A stretch of DNA of 64,000 nucleotides from Candidatus Zixiibacteriota bacterium. Lineage in GTDB: Bacteria > Zixibacteria > MSB-5A5 > WJJR01. Position 1 is the stretch's first letter, and each line of letters starts with the position of its first letter. The stretch lies in NCBI GenBank assembly GCA_040752595.1, contig JBFMGX010000015.1, positions 62,001 through 126,000 of the forward strand. Direction: 5' to 3'. Made by a program: the position numbers and the translations under genes. The notes below the pieces were generated by a model. That model was given only the letters and a program-made list of their open reading frames with translations. It searched no databases and had not been told where the DNA came from. Shown in pieces: positions 8,990-16,826 of the stretch.

Positions 8990-9853
8990 TCAGCGTTCAA
9001 CCGGGCGGCAGATCAGGGCGAGCCCTGGGCCGAGCTGGCGGCGCGTGAGCCATCCGGCCAAGGGGGCCAGGCGGTAATACAACCACTTGCGGAATGGCTG
9101 CCCCCGTCGACCGCGCTCATGCTGGCGAACGCAGATGACCTCGTATCCGGTGTCCCGCAGCAGGCACAGAATGCCGCGATAACTGAAGTTGTATTTCGCG
9201 TCGCCGACGAGGGCGTCGGTGATCGAAAGACGCAACCATTGTCGCAACCGCAGGAGCGGCGTGCGATTGACGATGCGCATAACCAGGACACCATGGGCGG
9301 CCAAGCGGGCATGGAACGCGCGAAGGGTTGCGGCCGGATCATTAAGGTAGTAGAAGTTGTCGATCGTGGAGATGATGTCAAAGGGCGGGGTCAAGGGGAC
9401 GTCATCGATCGAACGGTGGACAGTGTAGTTCAGTGCCCGCACATGTGATCGAAGGGAATCGACGATCTCGACTCCCGTGACAATGTCACCGCGCGCGGCC
9501 GCCAGTTCCAGCAAGGAGCCGAACGCACACCCGACATCGCAGAGTCGTGCGCCGGTGGACGGCACTGTCGGCTGGGCGTGAGCCAATTGCAGGATCCAGG
9601 CCAGGAAACCGAGGCGCTGGTGGCGCCATTGCGCCTCCCGCGATGGATCGGTGTAGCTGGCAACATCGAAATGACCTTGACGGATCACCTCGTTGAAGTC
9701 CGTGTCGCGCCAGATGGTAGCGCAATCATCACAGCGACGAAGGTCCGTCCGAATCTCCCCATCACGGATGTAGAGCGGCAGGGTTGTGAGGAGGGATGTT
9801 CTCGTCGAGCCGCAAGCGGCGCAATGCGGCCGTTTCGCGTCAGCGGTGGACAT
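8990..9853 (-). CDS. class I SAM-dependent methyltransferase with N-terminal zinc ribbon
   Basis: The ATG at 9853 lies two bases after the upstream gene's stop and uses a CGGAG box inside that gene, giving 287 aa. Residues 9-50 hold two CxxC pairs (HCAACGS and RRCDDCATIW), a zinc-ribbon typical of methyltransferases that act on sugars or other small acceptors. The SAM-binding core follows: motif I LCDVGCAFGSLLELAAARG, then GVEIVDSLRSHVRAL, and the acidic-hydrophobic strand PPFDIISTIDNFYYLNDP. The C-terminus is basic and partly hydrophobic. The substrate is unknown. It is translationally linked to the Janus/Ocnus-like gene. Confidence 0.82.
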   Translation of the reverse strand: MSTADAKRPHCAACGSTRTSLLTTLPLYIRDGEIRTDLRRCDDCATIWRDTDFNEVIRQGHFDVASYTDPSREAQWRHQRLGFLAWILQLAHAQPTVPSTGARLCDVGCAFGSLLELAAARGDIVTGVEIVDSLRSHVRALNYTVHRSIDDVPLTPPFDIISTIDNFYYLNDPAATLRAFHARLAAHGVLVMRIVNRTPLLRLRQWLRLSITDALVGDAKYNFSYRGILCLLRDTGYEVICVRQHERGRRGQPFRKWLYYRLAPLAGWLTRRQLGPGLALICRPVER

Positions 9854-9855
9854 GG

Positions 9856-10266
9856 CTACTCCGGCTCGGCCAAGCGCACCGTGACATGCTCCCACCCATC
9901 AGTGGTCGCGAGCGTCTTCCGCAAGTACGCCCCGTCGAATTTGCCGTAGGCCTTGGATGCACCCCAGAGATGCATCACGCCGGCGGCGTGATCGAGGCGA
10001 AACCAACCGCCGCCCTTGATCCTCCACCCCGGCGTGCCGAAACGCACGTCGTTTCCGGAGGGACTGGAAATGCTGGAGATGTCGCGCCGTCGACGGCTGA
10101 ACCTCTGGACGATGTGCGCATGATACTCCGTCAACTCCACCGGGGACAGGACGAGGAATTCCTCATGGGGACCGGTAATGTGGACGAATTTCCCCCCGTA
10201 CACGGTCGGCGCCTTGTGTTCCACTCCCGCCGGGACGGAATGGTCGCTGTAGTCTTCCACGATCAT
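9856..10266 (-). CDS. Janus/Ocnus family protein (phosphohistidine phosphatase-like)
   Basis: The ATG at 10266 has a GAGGT box 7 bases upstream, giving 136 aa. Two motifs match the Janus/Ocnus family, whose animal member PHPT1 removes phosphate from histidine. The first is TEYHAHI (residues 46-52), equivalent to the EYHADI containing the catalytic histidine; the second is KGGGWFRLDHAAGVMHLWGA followed by SKAYGKFD, equivalent to the GGGRI...VYGYSMAYG region of PHPT1. The length matches the family. It leads a two-gene unit with the methyltransferase. The assignment comes from motif memory; the biochemical role in bacteria is inference. Confidence 0.7.
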   Translation of the reverse strand: MIVEDYSDHSVPAGVEHKAPTVYGGKFVHITGPHEEFLVLSPVELTEYHAHIVQRFSRRRRDISSISSPSGNDVRFGTPGWRIKGGGWFRLDHAAGVMHLWGASKAYGKFDGAYLRKTLATTDGWEHVTVRLAEPE

Positions 10267-10717
10267 GTTCGGGACCTCATGGCGGGGGAATATAGTCCAG
10301 AGTCGCACACAGGTCACCGTTGAGGTGCGCCACCGGCAGGTCGAAGATTCATGGAGTGCCCGTCAAAGCTCACGACGACGACAGAGACTGAAAGTCAACC
10401 CATTGATAGATAACGCGTTATCAGGTCGGCGCGGGTCGCCAATGGGACACTCCGCACAATGATCTACCTTTGACAAGATGAGCACGACAGGCTCCGATCC
10501 GAGCATGCCGTTGCTGAACGGGCGCGGATCTCTGAAACTTGTCAATTTCCGGGAAGAAGTGCGGGGTTGGGCGGTATTCAGGTGGCGGGAGGGCTCTCCG
10601 TTCGGGTCGCCGAGTCGTTTTCGCTTGTCTGACCGAGGGGGGCGTGCCTAATATTACAGTTCGGGCCTGGGAGTGGGCCGGGACGCTTTTTGATCCATTT
10701 TCGAGGTGGGTAGCAAG
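10267..10717. other. 451-base intergenic region with a 14-bp palindrome
   Basis: This is the divergent gap between the Janus/Ocnus gene (minus) and the FN3 lipoprotein (plus). The clearest structure is a perfect palindrome GATAACGCGTTATC at 10409-10422. It is preceded by AACCCATTGA, a string that also occurs upstream of the subtilase at about 24300. No RNA gene or convincing open frame was seen. Confidence 0.4.
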
Positions 10718-12169
10718 ATGAAACTGGCGATGCGCGCACTGATGGTGCTGGCCTTGGCCGGCTTGGGGCTGGCCTGCAGCGAGGACAAGAAAGTTGTGAA
10801 CCCGGACCCGATACCGCCGGCGGCAATTGAGAATCTGGTGGCGGGTGGGCCGACATCGTTCACCGTCGGGCTTTTGTGGACAGCGGTCGGTGATGATAGT
10901 CTGACCGGAACAGCGGACCATTACGACATTCGCTACTCGCTGACACCGATCACGGAGGCCAGTTTCGGCAAGGCCGCACGCGCCACGGGAGTCCGCAAAC
11001 CCGAGCCATCCGGGAAGCCGGACAATTTCACGGTCAGCGGCCTGAATGCCAACACCCTGTATTACTTCGCGATCAAAGCCGTCGACCGGGCCGGCAATCT
11101 GTCGCCTTTGTCGAACGTCGTATCACAACAGACCGAGCTGCCCCCGGACGAGACCCCGCCCGCGCGTGTGACCAATCTGGCCGTTGCGGACTCCACGCCC
11201 TTCACCGTCACGTTGGTGTGGACGGAGGTCGGCGATGACAGCACCACCGGCGCGCCCGACAGCGTCGATTGCCGCTTCTCTATCGGGTTGATTACGGAAT
11301 CGAATTTCGGCTCGGCCGCTGAGGCGATCCACTTCACCCGTCCGAAGGCGGCGGGTCAGCCCGAGTCACTGGTCGTGACCGGTTTGCGCGACACGACGCG
11401 GTACTACTTCTCCCTGCGCGTCGCGGATGAGGCCAACAACTGGTCGCAGATTTCCAATGTGGTGAGCACCCGCACGCTCATCCGCGAACAAGTACCACCG
11501 GCGCCGATCGTGGACTTGACCATATTGGATTTCACGTTCGGCACCGCTCGCCTGGGGTGGACGGCACCGGGAGACGATGGCGACGAGGGCACGGCATTCC
11601 AGTACGATGTCCGCTATTCGACCATTCCGATCACCGAGGGGAACTGGCTGCGGGAGACGACCAAGATCGGGGGACGCCCAAAACCGAAAGCGGCCGGGTC
11701 CGCCGAGGAATTCACGGTCCGCAACCTCCAGGGTTCGACCCTGTACTATTTTGCCGTGCGCACGCTCGACGAGGTGGCCAACATGTCCGGGATCTCAAAC
11801 CTGGTCAGTTGCACAACGCTGGTGGCGCCGGACACAGTTCCTCCGATCAGGATCCTGTTCCTCAACGTCGCGGATTCCACCCGGAACTCGGTGACACTGA
11901 CTTGGCTGACTCCCGGCGACGACGGCACTTTGGGCCAGGCGACGACCTACGATATCCGTTACAACCAGGCGTCGATTACGGAAGCCAACTGGGACGCCAG
12001 CTTCCAAGCGGCCATTCTCCCGGTACTCCAACAGCCGGGTGGCAATGAGAGATACACGGTCACGGGCCTGAAGCCGAACACACGTTACTACTTCGCAATC
12101 AAGACGGCGGACGAAGTGCCCAACTGGTCGCAGTTGTCGCAAGTGGCGACGGCGTTTACGTCGGATTGA
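10718..12169 (+). CDS. lipoprotein with four fibronectin type III-like domains
   Basis: The ATG at 10718 follows GAGGTGGG with 7-base spacing, giving 483 aa. The signal peptide MKLAMRALMVLALAGLGLAC ends in a plausible lipobox (GLAC), so the mature protein is probably lipid-anchored. Four repeats of about 115 residues follow. Each opens with a PPA-like linker and an NL or DL strand and carries a LLWTAVGDD or WLTPGDDG motif, an YDIRYS-type strand, an ITEASFG/ITESNFG/ITEGNW/ITEANW segment, and a closing YYFAIKAVDRAGN-type strand, as in fibronectin type III folds. No enzymatic domain is present. It is probably a cell-surface binding or structural protein. A strong terminator follows its stop. Confidence 0.85.
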   Translation: MKLAMRALMVLALAGLGLACSEDKKVVNPDPIPPAAIENLVAGGPTSFTVGLLWTAVGDDSLTGTADHYDIRYSLTPITEASFGKAARATGVRKPEPSGKPDNFTVSGLNANTLYYFAIKAVDRAGNLSPLSNVVSQQTELPPDETPPARVTNLAVADSTPFTVTLVWTEVGDDSTTGAPDSVDCRFSIGLITESNFGSAAEAIHFTRPKAAGQPESLVVTGLRDTTRYYFSLRVADEANNWSQISNVVSTRTLIREQVPPAPIVDLTILDFTFGTARLGWTAPGDDGDEGTAFQYDVRYSTIPITEGNWLRETTKIGGRPKPKAAGSAEEFTVRNLQGSTLYYFAVRTLDEVANMSGISNLVSCTTLVAPDTVPPIRILFLNVADSTRNSVTLTWLTPGDDGTLGQATTYDIRYNQASITEANWDASFQAAILPVLQQPGGNERYTVTGLKPNTRYYFAIKTADEVPNWSQLSQVATAFTSD

Positions 12170-12210
12170 CTGACGAGCCAATCTCGAACGGGACGATCGA
12201 CACTGTTGCG

Positions 12211-12250
12211 TGAGGCCCGCATCGTAAGGCGATGCGGGCCTTGTTGTTTA
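12211..12250 (+). terminator. rho-independent terminator after the FN3 lipoprotein gene
   Basis: A perfect 12-bp stem, AGGCCCGCATCG with CGATGCGGGCCT (12213-12241), has a 5-base loop and is followed by TTGTTGTTT. It lies about 40 bases after the stop codon and is the most convincing intrinsic terminator in the window. Confidence 0.85.
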
Positions 12251-12389
12251 CTGCACCGGTGAGCGCGATAGTGGAAATGGGATAGTATTGTGGATTGGCT
12301 GTAATGGCCTTATGGTCCCTCCAGACACGCTGCGCAACGGTCCGTATTTCCTGTCGCTGGTAATCACCGTAATCTCTTGCAGAAAACAG

Positions 12390-12417
12390 TTGACACCCGA
12401 ACAGAGCCGTGTAGGTT
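12390..12417 (+). promoter_or_regulatory. candidate sigma-70-type promoter
   Basis: TTGACA at 12390-12395 is separated by 16 bases from TAGGTT at 12412-12417. It lies about 200 bases before the Mor-like gene. The -10 is weak. The rest of 12250-12600 shows no gene. Confidence 0.25.
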
Positions 12418-12613
12418 TTGTGGTGGAAAGACTCCACGGTCTCCGCTCCGGCGCGATGGACAGGTGCGGAGATTGGCCCTCACCGGCGCCTTTGGCGTAT
12501 GTCTTCGCTGGCGGAGAAGTTGCGTGGTGTGCATGCCGGACAGGATGTGATTGTCTTCCTCACACCGGCCCTCCTCGGCTCCCAGCATCTCTCCGCAGCG
12601 GGAGGGGAAAGAC

Positions 12614-12874
12614 ATGGGCGACGCTCTGACTCCTGCGGAGATCGAGCAGGAACTAGCCCGTCGGCTGCCGGGCTTTTCGGCCGTGCAGATTGAGGAGTTG
12701 ACACGGGCATTTGTCGATCTCGCCGCCGGGAAATACGTGACCGGCAAACGCTGGGTGCGCACGTGGCGCAATGCCACGATTCGCTCGCTGTTCAATGGGT
12801 TGAACGGGCGCGAGCTGGCGCGGCAGTTTGACCTGACCCCCCGTCAGATCCGACGGCTGATCGAAAAACAGTGA
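12614..12874 (+). CDS. Mor-like small DNA-binding transcription activator
   Basis: The ATG at 12614 follows GGAGGGGAAA, an excellent ribosome binding site, and gives 86 aa starting MGDALTPAEIEQELARRLPG. The C-terminal third, NGLNGRELARQFDLTPRQIR followed by RLIEKQ, is a helix-turn-helix in the style of the phage Mu Mor/C activators, and the preceding conserved-looking WVRTWRNATIRSLF matches the same arrangement. Mor family proteins turn on phage middle genes, but related small proteins are also found alone in chromosomes. No phage genes are visible nearby, so it may be a domesticated regulator or a phage relic. Confidence 0.6.
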   Translation: MGDALTPAEIEQELARRLPGFSAVQIEELTRAFVDLAAGKYVTGKRWVRTWRNATIRSLFNGLNGRELARQFDLTPRQIRRLIEKQ

Positions 12875-13050
12875 CATTTTGCCGGTAGAAATGTCCGCCG
12901 GGTTCCCTGCACGTTGAGGCGCTGACGCGCCCTCATCCCCCCACCGCGCGTTCGACAGTAGACATCGATGTGCCGTCTGGCGTTTCTCGACGCCGGCAGG
13001 ATTGCACATGTGTCTCCGTGGGCGGCCGGAAAGAGCGGCCTTGAACCAGC

Positions 13051-13755
13051 ATGTCGTACCATAGAGGTCGCAACAGGAGTGGTATGCACGCGGCGCTCAG
13101 CGTGGCCGCGATGGCAGCCGTACTGTCGATCGGCGCCTGGTTGCTGGCTTCGACGGGCGCCGACGCACTGCCATGGCTGGCCTGGCTCAGTCCGCTGCCG
13201 CTCTTCCTGGCCATTCGGACGCTGGACCGTGTCGGTGCCGTCCTTTACGGCGGGATTTGGGGATCCTGTCTGCTTGTCTTTGGCACCGCGATTGCACCAT
13301 GTCCGCTCTCTCCCCTTCTGACATCACTCCTTATTGTCGCCGTTCCCGCCACCTATGCCGGTTTGGGTACATGGCTGACACGTCGCATCGGCTTCCATCC
13401 GCTCTTCTTGGGACTGATGTGGGTCGGAGCCGAGCTCGCGATGGGTCCTCTCGGCTTTCACCGGGGATTGCTGGGCGGCGCCGGGGGCGACTGGTCGTTG
13501 GTCCATCAGATCGGTAGTTTATTCGGATATGTTCTTGTCGCCTTTCTGGTGGCGTGGGCGAACGCCTCGGTGTTGGGGGTTCTCGCGGGGATTCGGTTTG
13601 CCGTACCCCGTGGCGCCGCGCGGCCCAGACGGGCGGAGTGGGCGGGGTGCTTCCATCCGCGCACGGATGGTTGCACCCCCGTCCTGCTATTGAGTCAGGA
13701 GCCTCCCCGGGGACCGCCGCGGTCGTCGTGCTTCTTGCGTTGCTTGGCATGGTGA
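13051..13755 (+). CDS. truncated Lnt-like membrane protein (N-terminal domain only, probable frameshift)
   Basis: The protein has about five membrane helices resembling the N-terminal membrane domain of apolipoprotein N-acyltransferase (PWLAWLSPLPLFLAI, GGIWGSCLLVFGTAIAPC, GLMWVGAELAMGPLGFHRG). The catalytic nitrilase domain that should follow is absent. After about residue 190 the frame reads through a hairpin repeat (CCATCCGCGCACGGATGG near 13654) and becomes proline/arginine-rich. Another frame then encodes a good sixth helix (SGASPGTAAVVVLLALLGMV) ending at 13778, which suggests a frameshift near 13620-13690. The ATG at 13051 is used here; the ATG at 13084 after AGGAG is an alternative start. 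It is probably non-functional as an acyltransferase. Confidence 0.6.
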   Translation: MSYHRGRNRSGMHAALSVAAMAAVLSIGAWLLASTGADALPWLAWLSPLPLFLAIRTLDRVGAVLYGGIWGSCLLVFGTAIAPCPLSPLLTSLLIVAVPATYAGLGTWLTRRIGFHPLFLGLMWVGAELAMGPLGFHRGLLGGAGGDWSLVHQIGSLFGYVLVAFLVAWANASVLGVLAGIRFAVPRGAARPRRAEWAGCFHPRTDGCTPVLLLSQEPPRGPPRSSCFLRCLAW

Positions 13756-13796
13756 AGCAACAGGGATGTTCAAGGTAGAGAGGGGAGGAAGAGGAC

Positions 13797-14672
13797 ATGA
13801 AGAAAGTGTTATTGGTCTTGCTCGTGGGCGGCTTCATCCTCGGCACGCTGGCGGCGACGGACGGTTGGGCGTCCTCCAGGGCATCGGCCGGATGGCGTTC
13901 AACGTCCGTGCGCGTCCACACTCAGGCAAACGAACAGAACTGCACCGCATCGGAAAGCAACACAGGTGCCACATCGGAGAGGACCTGCTACAGCCACGAT
14001 GACAGCCCGCACCACAGCGAGGCCTATGCGCACGCCCGTGCGCGAACGAGGTGGCGGACGCACGTGTGCGGGTGGGGCAACGGATGGTGGTGGAGCTACA
14101 AGGGAGCGCTGCTTGATTCGACACAGGGGGCGAACTCTGATTCGACCGAAACAGAACTCGAGTGGGATCCTCCACCTCCGGCAAACACCTTCCGGGTGCG
14201 AGTGAGAGGTGAGATGACAAGTGTCAACGCTCCGCCCCCCGACCCGAAGAAGAAAAACTGGGCAATGGATACTCTATATGTGGCCGTCTACGAGGATTCC
14301 ACATCTGCGGCCCTACAGACGAACGCGCTGCGAGCGGGAATGGTCGTCTTCTGGACTGTGTCAGGAGACGCGAATCCTCATCTGGACTTTCCCACGATCC
14401 CAGGCGGCAACGTGTTTACACCCTCGAACTTCTCCGACACCGTGGCGATCCCAGGGGGCTGGAAGGTGACGTATGACTTCACCTTCACCGGTCCGGATGC
14501 GACCCCGGCGGACAGTTCACTCTGGTTAGCGGCCGTCACCAACGGTCGCGGCGAAGTCAATGATGCCGTCCCCACCCTCACCGAATGGGGGCTGATCATC
14601 CTGATGGTGCTGCTGACGGCGGGGGTGGTCTGGACCTTCGTGCGGCGGCGGCGGGTGCTGGTGCCGGCGTGA
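13797..14672 (+). CDS. secreted protein with IPTL-CTERM-type sorting tail (exosortase H substrate)
   Basis: This 291-aa protein starts with a signal peptide (MKKVLLVLLVGGFILGTLAA) and follows a GGGAGGAAGAGG ribosome binding site. The middle is a beta-rich secreted domain with no recognised fold. The C-terminus is a tripartite sorting signal: VPTLTEWGLIILMVLL (the IPTLxxWG-type motif leading into a single helix) and a basic end, RRRRVLVPA. Exosortases cleave such tails after export and attach the protein to the surface. The exosortase gene lies about 210 bases downstream, which makes this the likely local substrate. His- and Cys-containing clusters lie at residues 45-95. Confidence 0.85.
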   Translation: MKKVLLVLLVGGFILGTLAATDGWASSRASAGWRSTSVRVHTQANEQNCTASESNTGATSERTCYSHDDSPHHSEAYAHARARTRWRTHVCGWGNGWWWSYKGALLDSTQGANSDSTETELEWDPPPPANTFRVRVRGEMTSVNAPPPDPKKKNWAMDTLYVAVYEDSTSAALQTNALRAGMVVFWTVSGDANPHLDFPTIPGGNVFTPSNFSDTVAIPGGWKVTYDFTFTGPDATPADSSLWLAAVTNGRGEVNDAVPTLTEWGLIILMVLLTAGVVWTFVRRRRVLVPA

Positions 14673-14689
14673 TGCGGGACATAGGGCAG

Positions 14690-14828
14690 CCACATGGGGC
14701 CGCCCCTACGAACGCGTTGTCGTTCAATGGTAGGGGCAGGACGGCGTGCCTGCCCCATAACCCGACTGGCATGGAACGAGAGAATCGCCATTGGAGCGGT
14801 GAACAAGGGGCTCAAGCCCCTTGTTTGC
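14690..14828. repeat. dispersed repeats of families 4 and 2
   Basis: The segment contains CACATGGGGCCGCCCCTACG, GTAGGGGCAGGACGGCGTGC followed by CTGCCCC, and then the hairpin AAGGGGCTCAAGCCCCTT at about 14806-14823. It separates the IPTL substrate gene from exosortase H. Confidence 0.6.
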
Positions 14829-14883
14829 CGTCTGATTTGCAGCGATAGTGGTCAATGATGCAGATTACCGGGGCGTGGACCTG

Positions 14884-15456
14884 ATGAATCAGAGACGGAC
14901 AAGCAAGTCGGTCTCCGCCCCGGCCAGACGGCGGTGGTCGATGCCGTGGCGGGCCATACGGGCGGTCGGTGTGTTTGCGATCATCGCCGGCGTGTGGTTC
15001 TGGAGCTTGAATGTCGAGTGGCTCCTGGAACATGTATGGCGACCGTACACAAGTCTGGTATCCATCGTTGCGGGCGGGATCTTCAAGTTGTCCGGCGCGC
15101 AGGTGCAGGGTGCCGGGGCAAGCTTGAGCGTGAATGGGACCGCGTTGACCGTGGAATTCGGCTGCAATGGCCTCGAGGCGGCGGGGCTGTATCTGGCGGC
15201 GGTGCTGGCATCGGCGGTGCCGTGGAAGCGGAAGCTCGCCGGGCTTGGCATCGGCGTGGTCGCGATCTTCCTGATCAACCAGATCCGCGTCTGCGGTCTG
15301 TATTTGGCGGCGATGGCGGGGGGATCATGGTTTGATTTCGCCCACATCATCGTCGGGCAGACGTTTGTCATCGTATTGACGATGGGGGTCTTTCTCTGGT
15401 GGGACAGCCGCGATGACCGCAGGGGGAACGCCGAGGTTCCGCCGGTTCTGGCTTAG
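14884..15456 (+). CDS. xrtH: exosortase H (XrtH), IPTLxxWG-CTERM-specific
   Basis: This 190-aa polytopic membrane protein is the transpeptidase/protease that processes IPTL-CTERM proteins at the inner membrane. All three catalytic residues of the exosortase family are visible in order: Cys in VEFGCNGLEAAGLYLAA, Arg in FLINQIRVCGLYL, and His in WFDFAHIIVGQ. The ATG at 14884 is used; a GTG at 14848 in frame is less likely. Its end overlaps the following membrane gene by 44 bases, so the two are probably translated together. The sorting substrate at 13797 has the matching tail. Its short length is typical for the XrtH type. Confidence 0.88.
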   Translation: MNQRRTSKSVSAPARRRWSMPWRAIRAVGVFAIIAGVWFWSLNVEWLLEHVWRPYTSLVSIVAGGIFKLSGAQVQGAGASLSVNGTALTVEFGCNGLEAAGLYLAAVLASAVPWKRKLAGLGIGVVAIFLINQIRVCGLYLAAMAGGSWFDFAHIIVGQTFVIVLTMGVFLWWDSRDDRRGNAEVPPVLA

Positions 15457-16069
15457 CTTGATCGTGGGGTACATCGCGTCTGTGGCGGTGTGGATCGCGA
15501 TTCGACCGGCTTACCATCGTCACGTGGGCGCGTGGGCGGCGCCGCTCGTTCCCCTGCTGACGGTGGACCGCACGCATGTTGAGAGGACGTACTTCGACAG
15601 CACGCTGATACGATTCGTTCTCATCATTCAATCGAAGAAAGACGGTGAGTGGTACCGGGTGCGAATGGGAGTCGATCCCGCGCCGTATGGGTACGGCCAT
15701 GTGACGCTGGCGGCGCTGGCGCTGGCGATTCCGGGGTGGACCTGGTGGCGGCGGTTGCTGCGGTGGCTGACCGGCGCGATTCTGCTGCAGGCGTTCTTCG
15801 TGTTCATGATACTATTGCAGCTCTTCAGCGGTTTCGTTGAGGGCAGCAACCAGTTTCCCTATTGGAGTGGGGATCGACTGACGCCGTTTATCCCGATCTG
15901 GCATTTCATCGGCAATCGCGGCGTGATCTCGATCATCGCCGAGCAGTTCGTGCCGATCCTGCTCTGGCTGGCGATCTTCGTCTTCCCGCGGCGTTATACG
16001 CGGGCGGTGAAGAACAGGAGGGCGGCCACACAGGGCCGCCCCTACGAACACGTGGTGAGACAGCCGTAG
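15413..16069 (+). CDS. exosortase H-associated membrane protein
   Basis: This 218-aa protein starts MTAGGTPRFRRFWLSLIVGY within the end of xrtH. It has a first helix, a periplasmic segment of about 70 residues (with VERTYFDSTLIRFVLI), then three hydrophobic segments. Membrane proteins of this size and position accompany XrtH in other genomes; their exact function is not known. The last 17 residues (RRAATQGRPYEHVVRQP) are encoded by a dispersed repeat (GGCGGCCACACAGGGCCGCC and following), so the native C-terminus has probably been replaced or extended. Confidence 0.7.
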   Translation: MTAGGTPRFRRFWLSLIVGYIASVAVWIAIRPAYHRHVGAWAAPLVPLLTVDRTHVERTYFDSTLIRFVLIIQSKKDGEWYRVRMGVDPAPYGYGHVTLAALALAIPGWTWWRRLLRWLTGAILLQAFFVFMILLQLFSGFVEGSNQFPYWSGDRLTPFIPIWHFIGNRGVISIIAEQFVPILLWLAIFVFPRRYTRAVKNRRAATQGRPYEHVVRQP

Positions 16070-16095
16070 GGGCAGGCCCCTGTGCCTGTCCTGAC
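16018..16095. repeat. family 4 repeat overlapping the end of the XrtH partner gene
   Basis: GGCGGCCACACAGGGCCGCC followed by CCTACGAACACGTGGTGAGA and GTAGGGGCAGGCCCCTGTGC is a variant of the units at 14690 and 51615. Its first 52 bases are read as codons of the upstream gene. Confidence 0.65.
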
Positions 16096-16127
16096 CCAAT
16101 TCGAACAAGATCAGACGTGCCCGGCGA

Positions 16128-16652
16128 TCACGACATGGGGATGCGCGAGCCGCAGAAGCGGCCTGTCGGCGATTGCGCGAAGATGTCCGGGGACACCGAC
16201 GGTCCCGGCGCCGAACAGTGCTCATTGAAGGCGGCGATCAGATCGGCAGCGACCGCCTGCGCATCGCGTCCTTCGATGAGGTGACGGTGCATGTACCAGA
16301 TCAGTTTCCCATCGCGAAAGAGAAGGAACGACGGCGAGGAGGGCGGCTGCTCGGGCATGAAGGCGCGGGCGCGCATTGTGGCATCGACATCCTGACCGGC
16401 AAAAACGGTATAAAGCCGGTCGGGTATGCGCTGGTTTTGCAGCGCCAACGCCACTCCGGGTCGGGCATTCCCCGCGGCACAGCCGCAGACGGAATTCACA
16501 ACCAGCAGCACCGTGCCCGTCGTGTCACGAAAGGCGTTCTCCACGTCATCGGCGGTCCGCAGTTCTTTGATGCCGACCCAGGTCAATTCATCGCGCATCG
16601 CCTGCAGCAGGCGGCGGATGTCATCGGTGGTATAGAAGGGAGCCATACTCAT
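16128..16652 (-). CDS. bacilliredoxin (BrxA/BrxB, YphP/YqiW family)
   Basis: The ATG at 16652 has a GGGAGGA box about 9 bases upstream, giving 174 aa. The family CGC signature appears in TVLLVVNSVCGCAAGNARPG, and the thioredoxin-like fold continues with TVFAGQDVDATMRARAFM, SPSFLLFRDGKLIWYMHRH and a C-terminal helix. Bacilliredoxins remove bacillithiol or similar low-molecular thiols from oxidised proteins. The C-terminal tail beyond about residue 150 is longer than usual. It lies downstream of the suf operon on the same strand but is separated by a repeat, so shared transcription is uncertain. Confidence 0.85.
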   Translation of the reverse strand: MSMAPFYTTDDIRRLLQAMRDELTWVGIKELRTADDVENAFRDTTGTVLLVVNSVCGCAAGNARPGVALALQNQRIPDRLYTVFAGQDVDATMRARAFMPEQPPSSPSFLLFRDGKLIWYMHRHLIEGRDAQAVAADLIAAFNEHCSAPGPSVSPDIFAQSPTGRFCGSRIPMS

Positions 16653-16710
16653 AGTCTTATGTCCTCCCAATTGTTTTCAGGGCTTCCAACAAAATAAGCA
16701 GGCGAAAGAA

Positions 16711-16813
16711 CTCCCTCACCCCTTCAGCTCCGCTCAGGGCAAGCCGATCCGCCTGCGGCGGATCGACCTCTCCCCCTCGACTTCACTCGGGACAAGCCGG
16801 AGGGAGAGGTTAC
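16711..16813. repeat. family 3 dispersed repeat
   Basis: It opens with CTCCCTCACCCCTTCAGCTC, contains the palindrome CCGATCCGCCTGCGGCGGATC, and ends GGAGGGAGAGGTTA. Closely related units lie at 26776, 35284 and 37239, and inside a gene at 53055. Confidence 0.7.
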
Positions 16814-16826
16814 GAGGCAACACGTT

